Origin: Planctomycetota bacterium
GTDB taxonomy: Bacteria > Planctomycetota > UBA1135 > GCA-002686595
DNA length: 52,305 nt
Direction of reading: 5' to 3'
Assembly (NCBI GenBank): GCA_029259595.1
Contig: JAJDEW010000157.1
Coordinates: 1-52,305, forward strand
The translations under genes and the position numbers were made by a program. The notes under the pieces were generated by a model, which saw nothing but the letters and a program-made list of their open reading frames with translations, ran no database searches and had not been told where the DNA came from. Shown in pieces: positions 15,598 to 28,608 of the stretch; position 1 is the stretch's first letter, and each line of letters opens with the position of its first letter.

Positions 15598-17661
15598 TCA
15601 GCTCCAAACCAGGCCGCGCGCTTCGAGCTCGCCCTCGGGGACGCGCCGGTAGCCGGCCGGAGAGAGCGAGAATTCGGCGCGCCCCTGGGACAGCGAGCGC
15701 AAGGTGGTGGCGTACCCGAACATCGTCGCGAGCGGCACCTGGCCGGTCACGCGCCGCACCGAGCCATCGACCGCCAGGTCGGCGATCTCGGCGCGCTTCG
15801 CGTTGAGCTCCCCGATGATGCCGCTCATGAACTCGGCCGGCGCGGCGATGTCGAATTCCATCACGGGCTCCAGGACCGCCACGTCTGCCCCGCCAAGGGC
15901 GTTCTTCAGGGCCAACGAAGCGGCCTGGACATAGCCGAGTTCGCTCTCGCGCTCGGGGATGGGCTCGCCGGCGAGGACCGTGATCACGACCTCCTCCAGG
16001 GGAAATCCGAAGCGTGGCCCGACGCCGACGCCGAGCAGGAGCGCTTCTTCGATCGGGGCCCGCAGGGCCGGGGCGACGGTCGCCTCCGGCGCCCAGCGCA
16101 CCCGACGATGCTCGGCTTCGCGCTCTTCGGCTCCGAGCGGCGCGAGCTCGAGCTCGAGCGTCCCCTGCACCCGGGTCCCCCCCAGCGTCCGGTCGACTTG
16201 TCCGCTGGCTCGGACGCTTCGAACGAGGGCTTCGCGGTACTCGACCCGCGGCTCCCCGACGTTCACCGCCAAGTGGAACTCCGCGGCGAGGCGGTGCTCC
16301 TTGATCTCGAGGTGCAGCTCGCCCATCCCCGCGATCAGCCACTGACCGGTGTCTTCCTTCTCGCGAACGACGAAGCTCGGGTCCTCGAAGGCCAGCCGGT
16401 CGAGGGCGGCGCGCAGCTTGTCCCGATCGTCGGTCGCCGCCGGCTCGACCACGCGCGAGATCACTGGCGGCGGAAACTGGACCCGCTCGAGCAGGAGCGC
16501 GTCGTCGTGCTCGCACAGGGTGTCCCCCGTCACCGTCTGCTTCGCCCCGGTCAGCGCGACGATCTCGCCCGGCCCGGCCGACTCGAGGGCCCGACGCGTG
16601 TCGGCGTGCATGTGCAACACGCGCGAGATACGCTCCATGCGGCCGACCCGGGGATTGAACACCTTCTGCCCGGGCTTCAGGGTGCCCGAATAGATGCGCG
16701 TGAAGACCAGGTCCTCGTGGGGGTCGGCGACCAGCTTGAAGGCCAAGGCGCACAGCGGCCCGTCCGGCAGAGGCGGGCGCTCGACCACCTCACCACCCTC
16801 GACCAGCGTGCCACGGATCGGCGGGACTTCGTCGGGGGACGGCAGCCACTCGACGATCGCGTCGAGGAGGAGCTGGACTCCGACGTTGCGCAACGCCGCA
16901 CCGCAGAGGACGGGCATCAGCGTGCCGGCGAGGACGCGCGCTCGGAGCGCGCGTTGCAGAGCCGCGGTTTCCGGCTCGCGCTCCTCCAGGAAGGACGTCA
17001 TCACGTCCTCGTCCTCTTCGGCCAGAGCCTCGATCAACTCGGCGCGCAGGACCCCGACCTCGTCGCGAACCTCCTCGGGAACGGGAATCGAACGGGGCTC
17101 GCGGGCAAAATCCTCGTCTGGAAACTCGAAGGCCTCACCCGAGACCAGGTCCACGAGGGCCCGGAATTCGCGCCCCTCACCGATCGGGTACTGGACGGGA
17201 ATCGCCGGCGCCTGGAGCTTTTCGCGCAGGTCCTTCACGCAACGGAAGAAGTCCGCGCCCGGTCGATCGTGCTGATTCACGAAAGCGATGCTTTTCACGC
17301 CGTGGCGCTTCATCTGCCTCCAGACCGTCTCCGACTGGGCTTGCACTCCGGCGACAGCGTTCACGACGAGCACGGCCCCATCGAGGACCCGCATGCAGCG
17401 CTCGACCTCGACCGTGAAGTCGACGTGGCCCGGCGTGTCGATCAGGTGGATCGTGTGCTCACGCCACGGAACCGTCGTCGCCGCGGCCGTGATGGTGATG
17501 CCACGCTTGCGCTCCTCCTCCATCCAGTCGAGGGTCGCCGTGCCTTCGTGGACTTCTCCCATCCGGCGCTCGACGCCCGAGTAGAAGAGAATGCGTTCGG
17601 AAACGGTCGTCTTACCGGCGTCGATGTGCGCGACGATCCCGATGTTGCGCAGGCGTTGCAT
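15598..17661 (-). CDS. fusA: Elongation factor G (translocase GTPase), with altered G4 motif
   Basis: 687 residues, slightly shorter than E. coli EF-G (704), covering all five domains. G1 is AHIDAGKT (11-18), switch I has GITIT (54-58), G3 is DTPGHVDF (75-82). G4, normally NKxD (NKMD in EF-G), reads NQHD (129-132): the lysine that stacks on the guanine base is Gln. Domain II (about 290-390) and the C-terminal domains with GELHLEIKEHRL and FSLSPAGYRRVPEG are intact, so this is not a decayed gene. Its str-operon position suggests the main EF-G, but it may be a specialised paralogue (recycling or EF-G2-like) with another fusA elsewhere. It lies 14 nt after the Tsr3-like gene. Confidence 0.85.
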   Translation of the reverse strand: MQRLRNIGIVAHIDAGKTTVSERILFYSGVERRMGEVHEGTATLDWMEEERKRGITITAAATTVPWREHTIHLIDTPGHVDFTVEVERCMRVLDGAVLVVNAVAGVQAQSETVWRQMKRHGVKSIAFVNQHDRPGADFFRCVKDLREKLQAPAIPVQYPIGEGREFRALVDLVSGEAFEFPDEDFAREPRSIPVPEEVRDEVGVLRAELIEALAEEDEDVMTSFLEEREPETAALQRALRARVLAGTLMPVLCGAALRNVGVQLLLDAIVEWLPSPDEVPPIRGTLVEGGEVVERPPLPDGPLCALAFKLVADPHEDLVFTRIYSGTLKPGQKVFNPRVGRMERISRVLHMHADTRRALESAGPGEIVALTGAKQTVTGDTLCEHDDALLLERVQFPPPVISRVVEPAATDDRDKLRAALDRLAFEDPSFVVREKEDTGQWLIAGMGELHLEIKEHRLAAEFHLAVNVGEPRVEYREALVRSVRASGQVDRTLGGTRVQGTLELELAPLGAEEREAEHRRVRWAPEATVAPALRAPIEEALLLGVGVGPRFGFPLEEVVITVLAGEPIPERESELGYVQAASLALKNALGGADVAVLEPVMEFDIAAPAEFMSGIIGELNAKRAEIADLAVDGSVRRVTGQVPLATMFGYATTLRSLSQGRAEFSLSPAGYRRVPEGELEARGLVWS

Positions 17662-17675
17662 GTCCGCCCGTCATC

Positions 17676-18146
17676 CTACAGGGAGGGGCTGCCCCATGCC
17701 CGCAGCGACGGGTTGGCGGCCAGGAACTCCCGGGCCCAACGATAGCCGTCCAACAACTCCGGCCGTGGCTCGAACAGGCAGTCCACGGCCGCGACCAGGG
17801 CCTCGACGGAGGCCAGTCCTTCGGTCGGATCCGCGAACGACTTGCTCTTGCGCGGATAGGCCGTGACGAGCGGCGGCAAGCGACGCGGGTGAAGCCGTCC
17901 CTCCACCGTTCGCAGCAAGGAAGGAACGCGGCGCCAGGAGCAATCCACCATGAAGAGCCCCAGGCCGAGCTCGCGGTCGTCGGCCGAGAGCTCGTCGCCC
18001 TCGGGGTGCAGGAGAATGCGCTCCCCGGCCACGAGAATCCGATCGGGATCGAAGTCCACGATCCGGATCGAGGGGTGCTCGCGCAGCGGAGTGAGCGAGC
18101 ACTTCTTCTTGGACTCGCGCGGGTCGCGCAGGATCAGGACGTCCAT
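17676..18146 (-). CDS. Tsr3-like rRNA aminocarboxypropyltransferase (DUF367)
   Basis: 156 residues. I recognise the Tsr3/DUF367 pattern: a KKKCSLTPL segment near the N-terminus (13-21), LLHPEGDELSADDRE (45-59), GLFMVDCSW (63-71), RRLPPLVTAYP (88-98), a helix ASVEALVAAV (112-121) and YRWAREFLAANP (135-146). In yeast and archaea, Tsr3 transfers the 3-amino-3-carboxypropyl group of SAM to an rRNA uridine in the small-subunit head (helix 31 loop). It lies between rpsG and the EF-G gene, an intimate ribosomal context that supports a rRNA role. The usual NYG of the family's AANPxNYG stretch is not kept (here YPRKSKSF), so the substrate or activity may differ. The functional assignment is inference from motifs. 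Confidence 0.7.
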   Translation of the reverse strand: MDVLILRDPRESKKKCSLTPLREHPSIRIVDFDPDRILVAGERILLHPEGDELSADDRELGLGLFMVDCSWRRVPSLLRTVEGRLHPRRLPPLVTAYPRKSKSFADPTEGLASVEALVAAVDCLFEPRPELLDGYRWAREFLAANPSLRAWGSPSL

Positions 18147-18246
18147 GGTTGCTCGGGCTGTGCGCGGTCAAGAAAGCGGGGCGGATCTCCGCGATCGGAG
18201 ACCCGCCCCTGCTCGATTCCGGGCTGCGCTTGCGCTGGAGCCGATC

Positions 18247-18723
18247 TCAGCGCGCGTAGTGCGCGTAGGCCTTGTTGGCCTCCGCCATCTTGTGAACGTT
18301 CTCTTTCCAGGAAACCGAGGCGCCGGTGCCGTTGTAGGCATCGATGAACTCTTCGGCGAGTCGAATGGCCATGGGCTTGCCCTTCTTCTTGCGCGCGTTG
18401 TCGACGAGCCAGCGAATCGCGAGACTCTGCTGGCGCGACTTCTTCACCTCGCGCGGAACCTGGTAGTTCGCGCCGCCGACCCGCTTCGAACGCACTTCGA
18501 CGCTGGGACGGATGTTGTCGATCGCGCGCGTGAAGATCTCGACCTGATCCTCGGCGTCGGGGAGCTTCTTGCTCGAGAGATCGAGAGCGTCGTAGAAGAT
18601 GTTCTGCGCGGTGGTCTTCTTCCCATCGAGCATGATCTTGTTGACGATCTTCGTCGCGAGCATGGATCCGAACTTGGGGTCCGGCTCTTGAAGTGGGCCT
18701 GTGGCCTTGAAGTTTCTCGGCAT
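18247..18723 (-). CDS. rpsG: 30S ribosomal protein S7
   Basis: 158 residues. S7 nucleates assembly of the 16S 3' domain and contacts E-site tRNA. The core EVRSKRVGGANYQVPREVKK and RWLVDNARKKKGKPMAIRLA is canonical. The N-terminus (MPRNFKATGPLQEPDPKFGS and MLDGKKTTAQNIFYDAL) differs from the common MPRKGxxxKR form and resembles what I recall of planctomycete S7. It follows rpsL by 9 nt; the next gene starts 100 nt further on. Confidence 0.96.
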   Translation of the reverse strand: MPRNFKATGPLQEPDPKFGSMLATKIVNKIMLDGKKTTAQNIFYDALDLSSKKLPDAEDQVEIFTRAIDNIRPSVEVRSKRVGGANYQVPREVKKSRQQSLAIRWLVDNARKKKGKPMAIRLAEEFIDAYNGTGASVSWKENVHKMAEANKAYAHYAR

Positions 18724-18732
18724 GGAATTTCT

Positions 18733-19107
18733 CTACTTCTTCGGACGCTTGGCGCCGTACTTCGAGCGGCCTTGCTTGCGCTCGTCCACGGGTCCCGTGT
18801 CGAGGGTGCCGCGCAGGATGTGGTAGCGAACGCCAGGCAGGTCACGGACTCGTCCGCCGCGAACCAAGACGATCGAGTGCTCTTGGAGGTTGTGTCCCTC
18901 GCCGGGGATGTACGCCGTGACCTCCTTGCCGTTGGAGAGGCGCACACGGGCGACCTTCCGCAGCGCGGAGTTCGGTTTCTTCGGCGTCTGCGTCTTCACC
19001 TGAAGGCACACGCCGCGTCGCTGGGGACACGAGTCCAGAACGGGGGACTTCGACCGCTTCTTGATCTTCTTGCGGCCTTTGCGAACCAGTTGATTGATCG
19101 TCGGCAT
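18733..19107 (-). CDS. rpsL: 30S ribosomal protein S12
   Basis: 124 residues. S12 guards decoding accuracy at the A-site. The loop TPKKPNSALRK (41-51) keeps the lysines around position 43. The second loop reads RGGRVRDLPGVRYH, so residue 88 is Arg where most bacteria have Lys; selected K88R changes give streptomycin resistance in other species. It is the first gene behind its own promoter (19186-19213). Confidence 0.97.
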   Translation of the reverse strand: MPTINQLVRKGRKKIKKRSKSPVLDSCPQRRGVCLQVKTQTPKKPNSALRKVARVRLSNGKEVTAYIPGEGHNLQEHSIVLVRGGRVRDLPGVRYHILRGTLDTGPVDERKQGRSKYGAKRPKK

Positions 19108-19185
19108 ATGCGCGGCTCCAGGGCGTTTCGGCCCATCCTTGCGGAGCGGGGGGACGAGCGGGCCTCCCCCGGAATCGGGCCGAAG

Positions 19186-19213
19186 ATTCTAGGTATCCGG
19201 CTGCTCCCGTCAA
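19186..19213 (-). promoter_or_regulatory. Promoter of the str operon
   Basis: On the minus strand TTGACG (19213-19208) and TAGAAT (19191-19186) are 16 nt apart, each 5 of 6 matches to the sigma-70 consensus. It lies between the rpoC stop and the rpsL ATG, giving a leader of about 70 nt. Confidence 0.65.
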
Positions 19214-19262
19214 GGGAGCCCCGAAATCCAGCTCGGTCCGTCGGGCGAGATCGCGCTCCGTT

Positions 19263-23795
<4,533 letters not shown>

Positions 23796-23804
23796 GGGGA
23801 ATTC

Positions 23805-26800
23805 CTAGAGGGAAACCTTCTTCTGCAGCTCGATGTTCAGCCCGAGACCTTTGATCTCGTTGCACAGAACCTCGAAGGAGACCGGCGTCCCGGGTTCGAG
23901 GATGTTGAGGCCTTTCACCATCGACTCGTAGATCTTGGTGCGGCCGTCGACGTCGTCCGACTTGACCGTCAATTGCTCTTGAAGAATGGCCGCGGCGCCG
24001 TACGCCTCGAGCGCCCAAACTTCCATCTCCCCGAAGCGCTGGCCGCCAAAGCGTGCCTTGCCGCCCAGGGGCTGCTGAGTGATGAGGCTGTAGGGCCCCG
24101 TCGCGCGGGCGTGCACCTTCTCGTCGACGAGGTGGTGCAGCTTCAGCATGTACATGATCCCGACGGTCACGTCCTGCTCGAACGACACGCCGGAGCGGCC
24201 GTCGTGCAGGCGGAACTTGCCCGTCGTCGGCAGACCGGCCTCGGCCAGCGCCGCTTCGATCTCGTCTTCCTTGGCCCCATCGAAGGCGGGCGTGTGGAAG
24301 CGGACGCCGAGCTTGCGCGCCGCGAGTCCGAGGTGAGTCTCCAGGATCTGGCCGACGTTCATCCGGCTGGGCACGCCCAGCGGGTTCAGGACGATGTCGA
24401 CCGAGGTGCCGTCCTCGAGGTACGGCATGTCCTCGACCGCCATGATCTTCGAGACGACGCCCTTGTTGCCGTGGCGGCCGGCCATCTTGTCGCCGACCGA
24501 AAGCGCTCGCTTGGTCGCGACGTAGACCTTGACCATCTCCAACACGCCTGTCGGCAGCTCGTCACCGCGCGACAGACGGTTCACGACTTTGTTCTTGTCG
24601 CTTTCGCGCCGCTCGATCCGCATCTGGTGGTCGTTGATGACCTCCAGGGAACGCGAGCGCTTGGCTTCGTCGGGGATGTCCTCGGCCGCGGCCAGACACA
24701 TGAGCTTCACCCTTCGAAGGGTGTCGAAGGTCGCCGTGTCGTCGAGCTCGACTCCCTTGCCGGTCATGTCATCGGTGACTTCGGTCCCGAGTACGTTCTG
24801 GACCTCGGTCAGCATGGCCGCGGTCAAGTCGCGGAAGGCCTTGAGGAAGTCCTTCTCGGCGTCGCGGATCTGGGCCAGGACGCGCTGGCGTTCGGCGTCG
24901 GTCAGGTTGACCCGACGCGAGAACTTCTGAGCGTCGATGACGACCCCCCGCGTGCCCGGAGGCATCGTGAGCGAAGCGTTCTTCACGTCGACGCCGGCGC
25001 GGCCGAAGATCGCGTGGAGGAGCTTCTCTTCCGGAGTCAACTCGCTCTTCGACTTGGGCGCGACCTTGCCGACGAGGATGTCGCCGGCCTCGACCCGCGT
25101 CCCCACGAGCACGATCCCGCTCTCGTCGAGGTTCGCCAGGGCCTTTTCACCGACGTTCGGGATGTCCCGCGTGAACTCTTCCTTGCCGAGCTTGGTCTCG
25201 CGAATCTCGACTTCGTACTCCTCGATGTGGATCGAGGTGAAGACGTCGTCGCGCACCAGCCGTTCGGAAACCAGGATGGCATCCTCGTAGTTCAAGCCTT
25301 CCCAGGGCATGAAGGCCACGAGGACGTTCTTGCCCAGGGCGAGCTCGCCCTCCTTGGTGGCCGCTCCGTCCGCGAGCAAGGCTCCCGGCTCGAGCACCTG
25401 ACCTTCTTCGACGAGCGGCTTGTGCGTCTGGCACGTCCGCTCGTTCAGGCCGCGGTACTTCGTGAGCTTGTACTCCTCGTCGTCGACCACGATCACCTGG
25501 CTGTCGGCGTAGGAGACCTTGCCTCCCTTTTCCGTGCGCAGGACGAGGTTCGTGTTGCTGGCCACGATCTTCTCGAGCCCGGTGCCGACGAGCGGCGGCT
25601 CGGTCGTCAGCAACGGCACGGCCTGCCGCTGCATGTTGGAGCCCATGAGCGCCCGGTTGGCGTCATCGTGTTCGAGGAAGGGGATCAGAGCCGCGCTGAC
25701 CCCGACGATCTGCTTCGGCGAAACATCGACGAAGTCGAGCTGTTCGGCGGGAACCTCCATGTTGTCCCCGTCCTTGCGCGCCAGGATGCGATCGCCCGCG
25801 AGCCTCCCTTCGGAGTCGACCTGGCAGTCGGCCGGAGCCATGACCATCCCGTGCTCCTCGTCAGCCCGCAGGAAGACGACCTCGTCGGTGATCTTGCCCT
25901 TCTTGACCCGTCGATAAGGAGCGACGAGGAAGCCGTAGGCGTCGAGCTTGGCGTAGATCGCGAGGCTCGAGATGAGGCCGATGTTCGAGCCTTCCGGCGT
26001 CTCGATCGGGCAGAGGCGACCGTAGTGCGACAGGTGCACGTCCCGGACGTCGAAGCCGGCGCGCTTGCGGTTCAGACCGCCCGGGCCGAGCGCGGACAGA
26101 CGCCGTTCGTGCGTGAGCTGGGACAGGGGGTTGGTCTGGTCCACGACCTGGGACAACTCGCCCCGGCCGAAGAAGTACTCGACCGCGCTCGAGAAGGTCT
26201 TCGAGTTGATCAGGTTGCGGGGCGAGACCGTCTCCGGGTTCTCGAGGTTCATCCGCTCCTGGGCCGTGCGCCGCAGCTTCAGGAGGCCCTTGCGGAACTC
26301 CTCGCTGGCCAGCTCCGCGATGGTGCGGACGCGCCGGTTTCCCAGGTTGTCGATGTCGTCGATCTGACCTTCGCCACTGCGCAGGCCGACCAGGTACTTG
26401 ATCGAGTTGACGATGTCCGCCGGTTGCAGGACCTGGATGTCCTCGGGGATGTCCTGGCTGAACTTGCGGTTGAGACGGAAACGCCCCACGCGACCGAGAC
26501 GGTAGCGCTGCGGATCGAAGAACTTCTCGTGGAAGAGCTCGCGGGCCTTCTCGAGCTGGGGCGGGTTGCCCGGGCGGAGTCGGCTGTAGATCTTGAGCAA
26601 CGCCTCCGAGTGACTCTTGCAGGGGTCCTCGTGGAGCGCGTTGATGATCAGCATGTCGAGGTCGGCGGGATCCGCCTCGATGACCTCGACCTCACCCAGG
26701 TCGCCTGCCGCGACTTCGAGCGCCGCGGCCTCGGAGATCGGCGATGCGGAGGGAACGAGCACCTCGCCCGTCTTCAGGACGACGATGTCCCCCACCGCGA

Positions 26801-27515
26801 TCTTGCCGGTGATCTCCTTCGCGAAGGCGTTCTCCGTCTGGCTCTTGCCCTTCTTGACGACCTTGGTCTTGTAGAACTCGCGCAGGATGTCCTGGTCGGT
26901 CGAGAGCTCTTCGTCCAGGGCCCGCAGGAGCGTGACGGCCGAGAACTTGCCCGACTGGTCGATCCGGACGGTCAGGATCTCCTTCTTGGAGACGTTCAGC
27001 TCGATCCAAGACCCGCGCTCGGGAATGATCCAGCAGGTGTGCAGCTTGCGATCGGAGCTCGCCGTGTCGACCGAGAAATCGACGCCCGGGGAGCGGTGCA
27101 ACTGACTCACGATCACGCGCTCGGAGCCGTTGATGATGAACTCGCCGCCGCCGATCATCAGCGGGATCTCGCCGAGGTAGACCTCCTCTTCGACCGGCTC
27201 GGGCTTCACGAGGCGCAGGCGCACCTTGAAGGGGAAGCCGAACGTGAGGCGCAGCTTGCGGCACTCTTCGATCGTGTAGCGCGGGCGTCCGAGCTCGTAG
27301 CCCACGTACTCGAGGCACATGGTCTTGTCGTACGAGTAGATCGGGAAGACCTCCTTCAGGAGCTCCTCGAGTCCCTGCGACGGTCGGTTCCCCTGGGGGA
27401 TCTCGACCATCAGGAATTCCTCGTAGGCCTTGCGCTGGATCTCGGTGAGGTCCGGGACGTCGGTGACGTGCCGGTAGCGTCCGAACACGCGAACGTTGGG
27501 ATCAGTCGTGGTCAT
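23805..27515 (-). CDS. rpoB: DNA-directed RNA polymerase beta subunit
   Basis: 1236 residues. The rifampicin-pocket stretch reads LSQVVDQTNPLSQLTHERRL then SALGPGGL: the positions equivalent to E. coli D516, H526 and S531 are the sensitive type, while F514 and M515 are both Val. Other marks are HYGRLCPIETPEGSNIGLIS and the catalytic-loop region GDKMAGRHGNKGVVSKIMAV. It has a long upstream spacer of 581 nt with a possible own promoter. Confidence 0.98.
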   Translation of the reverse strand: MTTTDPNVRVFGRYRHVTDVPDLTEIQRKAYEEFLMVEIPQGNRPSQGLEELLKEVFPIYSYDKTMCLEYVGYELGRPRYTIEECRKLRLTFGFPFKVRLRLVKPEPVEEEVYLGEIPLMIGGGEFIINGSERVIVSQLHRSPGVDFSVDTASSDRKLHTCWIIPERGSWIELNVSKKEILTVRIDQSGKFSAVTLLRALDEELSTDQDILREFYKTKVVKKGKSQTENAFAKEITGKIAVGDIVVLKTGEVLVPSASPISEAAALEVAAGDLGEVEVIEADPADLDMLIINALHEDPCKSHSEALLKIYSRLRPGNPPQLEKARELFHEKFFDPQRYRLGRVGRFRLNRKFSQDIPEDIQVLQPADIVNSIKYLVGLRSGEGQIDDIDNLGNRRVRTIAELASEEFRKGLLKLRRTAQERMNLENPETVSPRNLINSKTFSSAVEYFFGRGELSQVVDQTNPLSQLTHERRLSALGPGGLNRKRAGFDVRDVHLSHYGRLCPIETPEGSNIGLISSLAIYAKLDAYGFLVAPYRRVKKGKITDEVVFLRADEEHGMVMAPADCQVDSEGRLAGDRILARKDGDNMEVPAEQLDFVDVSPKQIVGVSAALIPFLEHDDANRALMGSNMQRQAVPLLTTEPPLVGTGLEKIVASNTNLVLRTEKGGKVSYADSQVIVVDDEEYKLTKYRGLNERTCQTHKPLVEEGQVLEPGALLADGAATKEGELALGKNVLVAFMPWEGLNYEDAILVSERLVRDDVFTSIHIEEYEVEIRETKLGKEEFTRDIPNVGEKALANLDESGIVLVGTRVEAGDILVGKVAPKSKSELTPEEKLLHAIFGRAGVDVKNASLTMPPGTRGVVIDAQKFSRRVNLTDAERQRVLAQIRDAEKDFLKAFRDLTAAMLTEVQNVLGTEVTDDMTGKGVELDDTATFDTLRRVKLMCLAAAEDIPDEAKRSRSLEVINDHQMRIERRESDKNKVVNRLSRGDELPTGVLEMVKVYVATKRALSVGDKMAGRHGNKGVVSKIMAVEDMPYLEDGTSVDIVLNPLGVPSRMNVGQILETHLGLAARKLGVRFHTPAFDGAKEDEIEAALAEAGLPTTGKFRLHDGRSGVSFEQDVTVGIMYMLKLHHLVDEKVHARATGPYSLITQQPLGGKARFGGQRFGEMEVWALEAYGAAAILQEQLTVKSDDVDGRTKIYESMVKGLNILEPGTPVSFEVLCNEIKGLGLNIELQKKVSL

Positions 27516-27890
27516 GGGAGTGACGCGCCCTCTTCTTGACTCTCTGGGATTCGGTCGATCGCTGGGCCGCTTCCGCCGCGCCTGAGCCGGCTCGTCCTAC
27601 GCTCCGCGGAGCGGGATCGTTGGCCGAACGAAGGCTCGGGGACGTGGGGAGGTTCGCGGAGAACGCTCGTGAGTTCAGGGTCGTTGGACGACGGCGGCGG
27701 CCCTCGGTTCGAGCGGTCGGATGAGCCGAGGCGGGTTGTGGCGGAGCCCGATGGGCCGGAGGCAGAGCGCGGTCACGGCGACAGCGCTCCATCGATGGGA
27801 ACCCGATGGGAACCCGAGCGAACGCAGGACGGCGTGGCGGGATCCCGGGAGGCTGAGGAGACCGGGGGCGGACACCCCGGACGGGAGGAA

Positions 27891-27904
27891 GGAATACGTA
27901 TTCC
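27891..27904. promoter_or_regulatory. Perfect palindrome in the rpoB leader, possible operator
   Basis: GGAATACGTATTCC is fully self-complementary over 14 bases and is AT-rich against a GC-rich surround. It lies about 22 nt downstream of the candidate -10 box, at roughly +15 to +30. It could bind a dimeric regulator; no such protein is known from the window. Confidence 0.35.
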
Positions 27905-27926
27905 GGGCAGAAAGGACGGGGCACCT

Positions 27927-27954
27927 ACCATACGCAAGGAACGTGCCGGGGCAA
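27927..27954 (-). promoter_or_regulatory. Candidate promoter for rpoB-rpoC
   Basis: Minus-strand TTGCCC (27954-27949) and TATGGT (27932-27927) are 16 nt apart, each 4 of 6 matches. It would give a leader of about 405 nt before rpoB. It is weaker than the promoters of the tRNA, str and S10 units. Confidence 0.35.
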
Positions 27955-28096
27955 GTCCGCACCCGCATTCCGACGACGAAAGGGGCGGGCTCCAGCTCCG
28001 GGGCCACGGCGGAGGCCGAAGCCCCGCCGCCCTGGACCGCAGGCGGAAACCCGACCCGGTGGGCCGAAGCGGTTCGTGGGTGCAACCAGCGACCGC

Positions 28097-28504
28097 TCAG
28101 TCGATCTTGACGGAGCCGCCTGCCGCTTCGATCTTGCCCTTGATTTCCTCGGCCTCGTCCTTGCTGCACCCTTCCTTGACCGGCTTGGGGGCACCATCCA
28201 CGAGTTCCTTGGCTTCCTTGAGACCCAGTCCGGTGATCGCGCGGACCTCCTTGATGACCTGGATCTTCTTGTCGCCGGCGGCTTCGAGGATGACATCGAA
28301 GGACGTCTTCTCCGCGACTCCGCCGTCGTCTCCGCCACCCGCGGGCATGGCCATCGCGGCCACCGGGGCGGCCGCACTGACCCCCCACTTGTCCTCGAGG
28401 TGCTTCACGAGCTTCGAGGCCTGAAGCAGAGTCAGGCCGTCGAGCTTCGAGGCCAGGGCCTCCAGCTCGGGTTCGAGTTCGACGACGCTGGTTTCGTCCG
28501 ACAT
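28097..28504 (-). CDS. rplL: 50S ribosomal protein L7/L12
   Basis: 135 residues. The N-terminal dimer domain is followed by an Ala/Gly-rich hinge (AAAPVAAMAMPAGGGDD) and the C-terminal domain with KKIQVIKEVRAITGLGLKEA that recruits translation factors, including the EF-Tu and EF-G encoded nearby. It is present in several copies per ribosome. It lies 104 nt after rplJ, with two hairpins in the gap. Confidence 0.98.
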   Translation of the reverse strand: MSDETSVVELEPELEALASKLDGLTLLQASKLVKHLEDKWGVSAAAPVAAMAMPAGGGDDGGVAEKTSFDVILEAAGDKKIQVIKEVRAITGLGLKEAKELVDGAPKPVKEGCSKDEAEEIKGKIEAAGGSVKID

Positions 28505-28546
28505 GGAATCTTTCTCCTAACTGAGAGTCACGCTTTGGCTGATCGA

Positions 28547-28593
28547 CCCGGCCCCGCGGCCGGGATGAACGGGACGTCCGACGGCGCCGGACG
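28547..28593 (-). other. Paired hairpins in the rplJ-rplL gap
   Basis: CCCGGCC and GGCCGGG pair across four bases at 28547-28564, and CGTCCG and CGGACG pair across seven at 28575-28593. Their position just before the L7/L12 gene, whose product is needed in excess over L10, suggests transcript processing or stability control; this is inference. Confidence 0.35.
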
Positions 28594-28608
28594 CTGGAAG
28601 AGGGCTTG

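Larger units (their letters stand above)
27516..28096. other. Long spacer between rplL and rpoB
   Basis: 581 bases without a convincing gene. On the minus strand it holds a candidate promoter (27927-27954), a perfect 14-base palindrome just downstream of it (27891-27904), a second 14-base palindrome CGCTCCGCGGAGCG (27600-27613), and a tandem GATGGGAACCC doublet (27794-27815). E. coli also has an attenuator and an RNase III site between rplL and rpoB; a similar control role here is inference. Confidence 0.6.
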
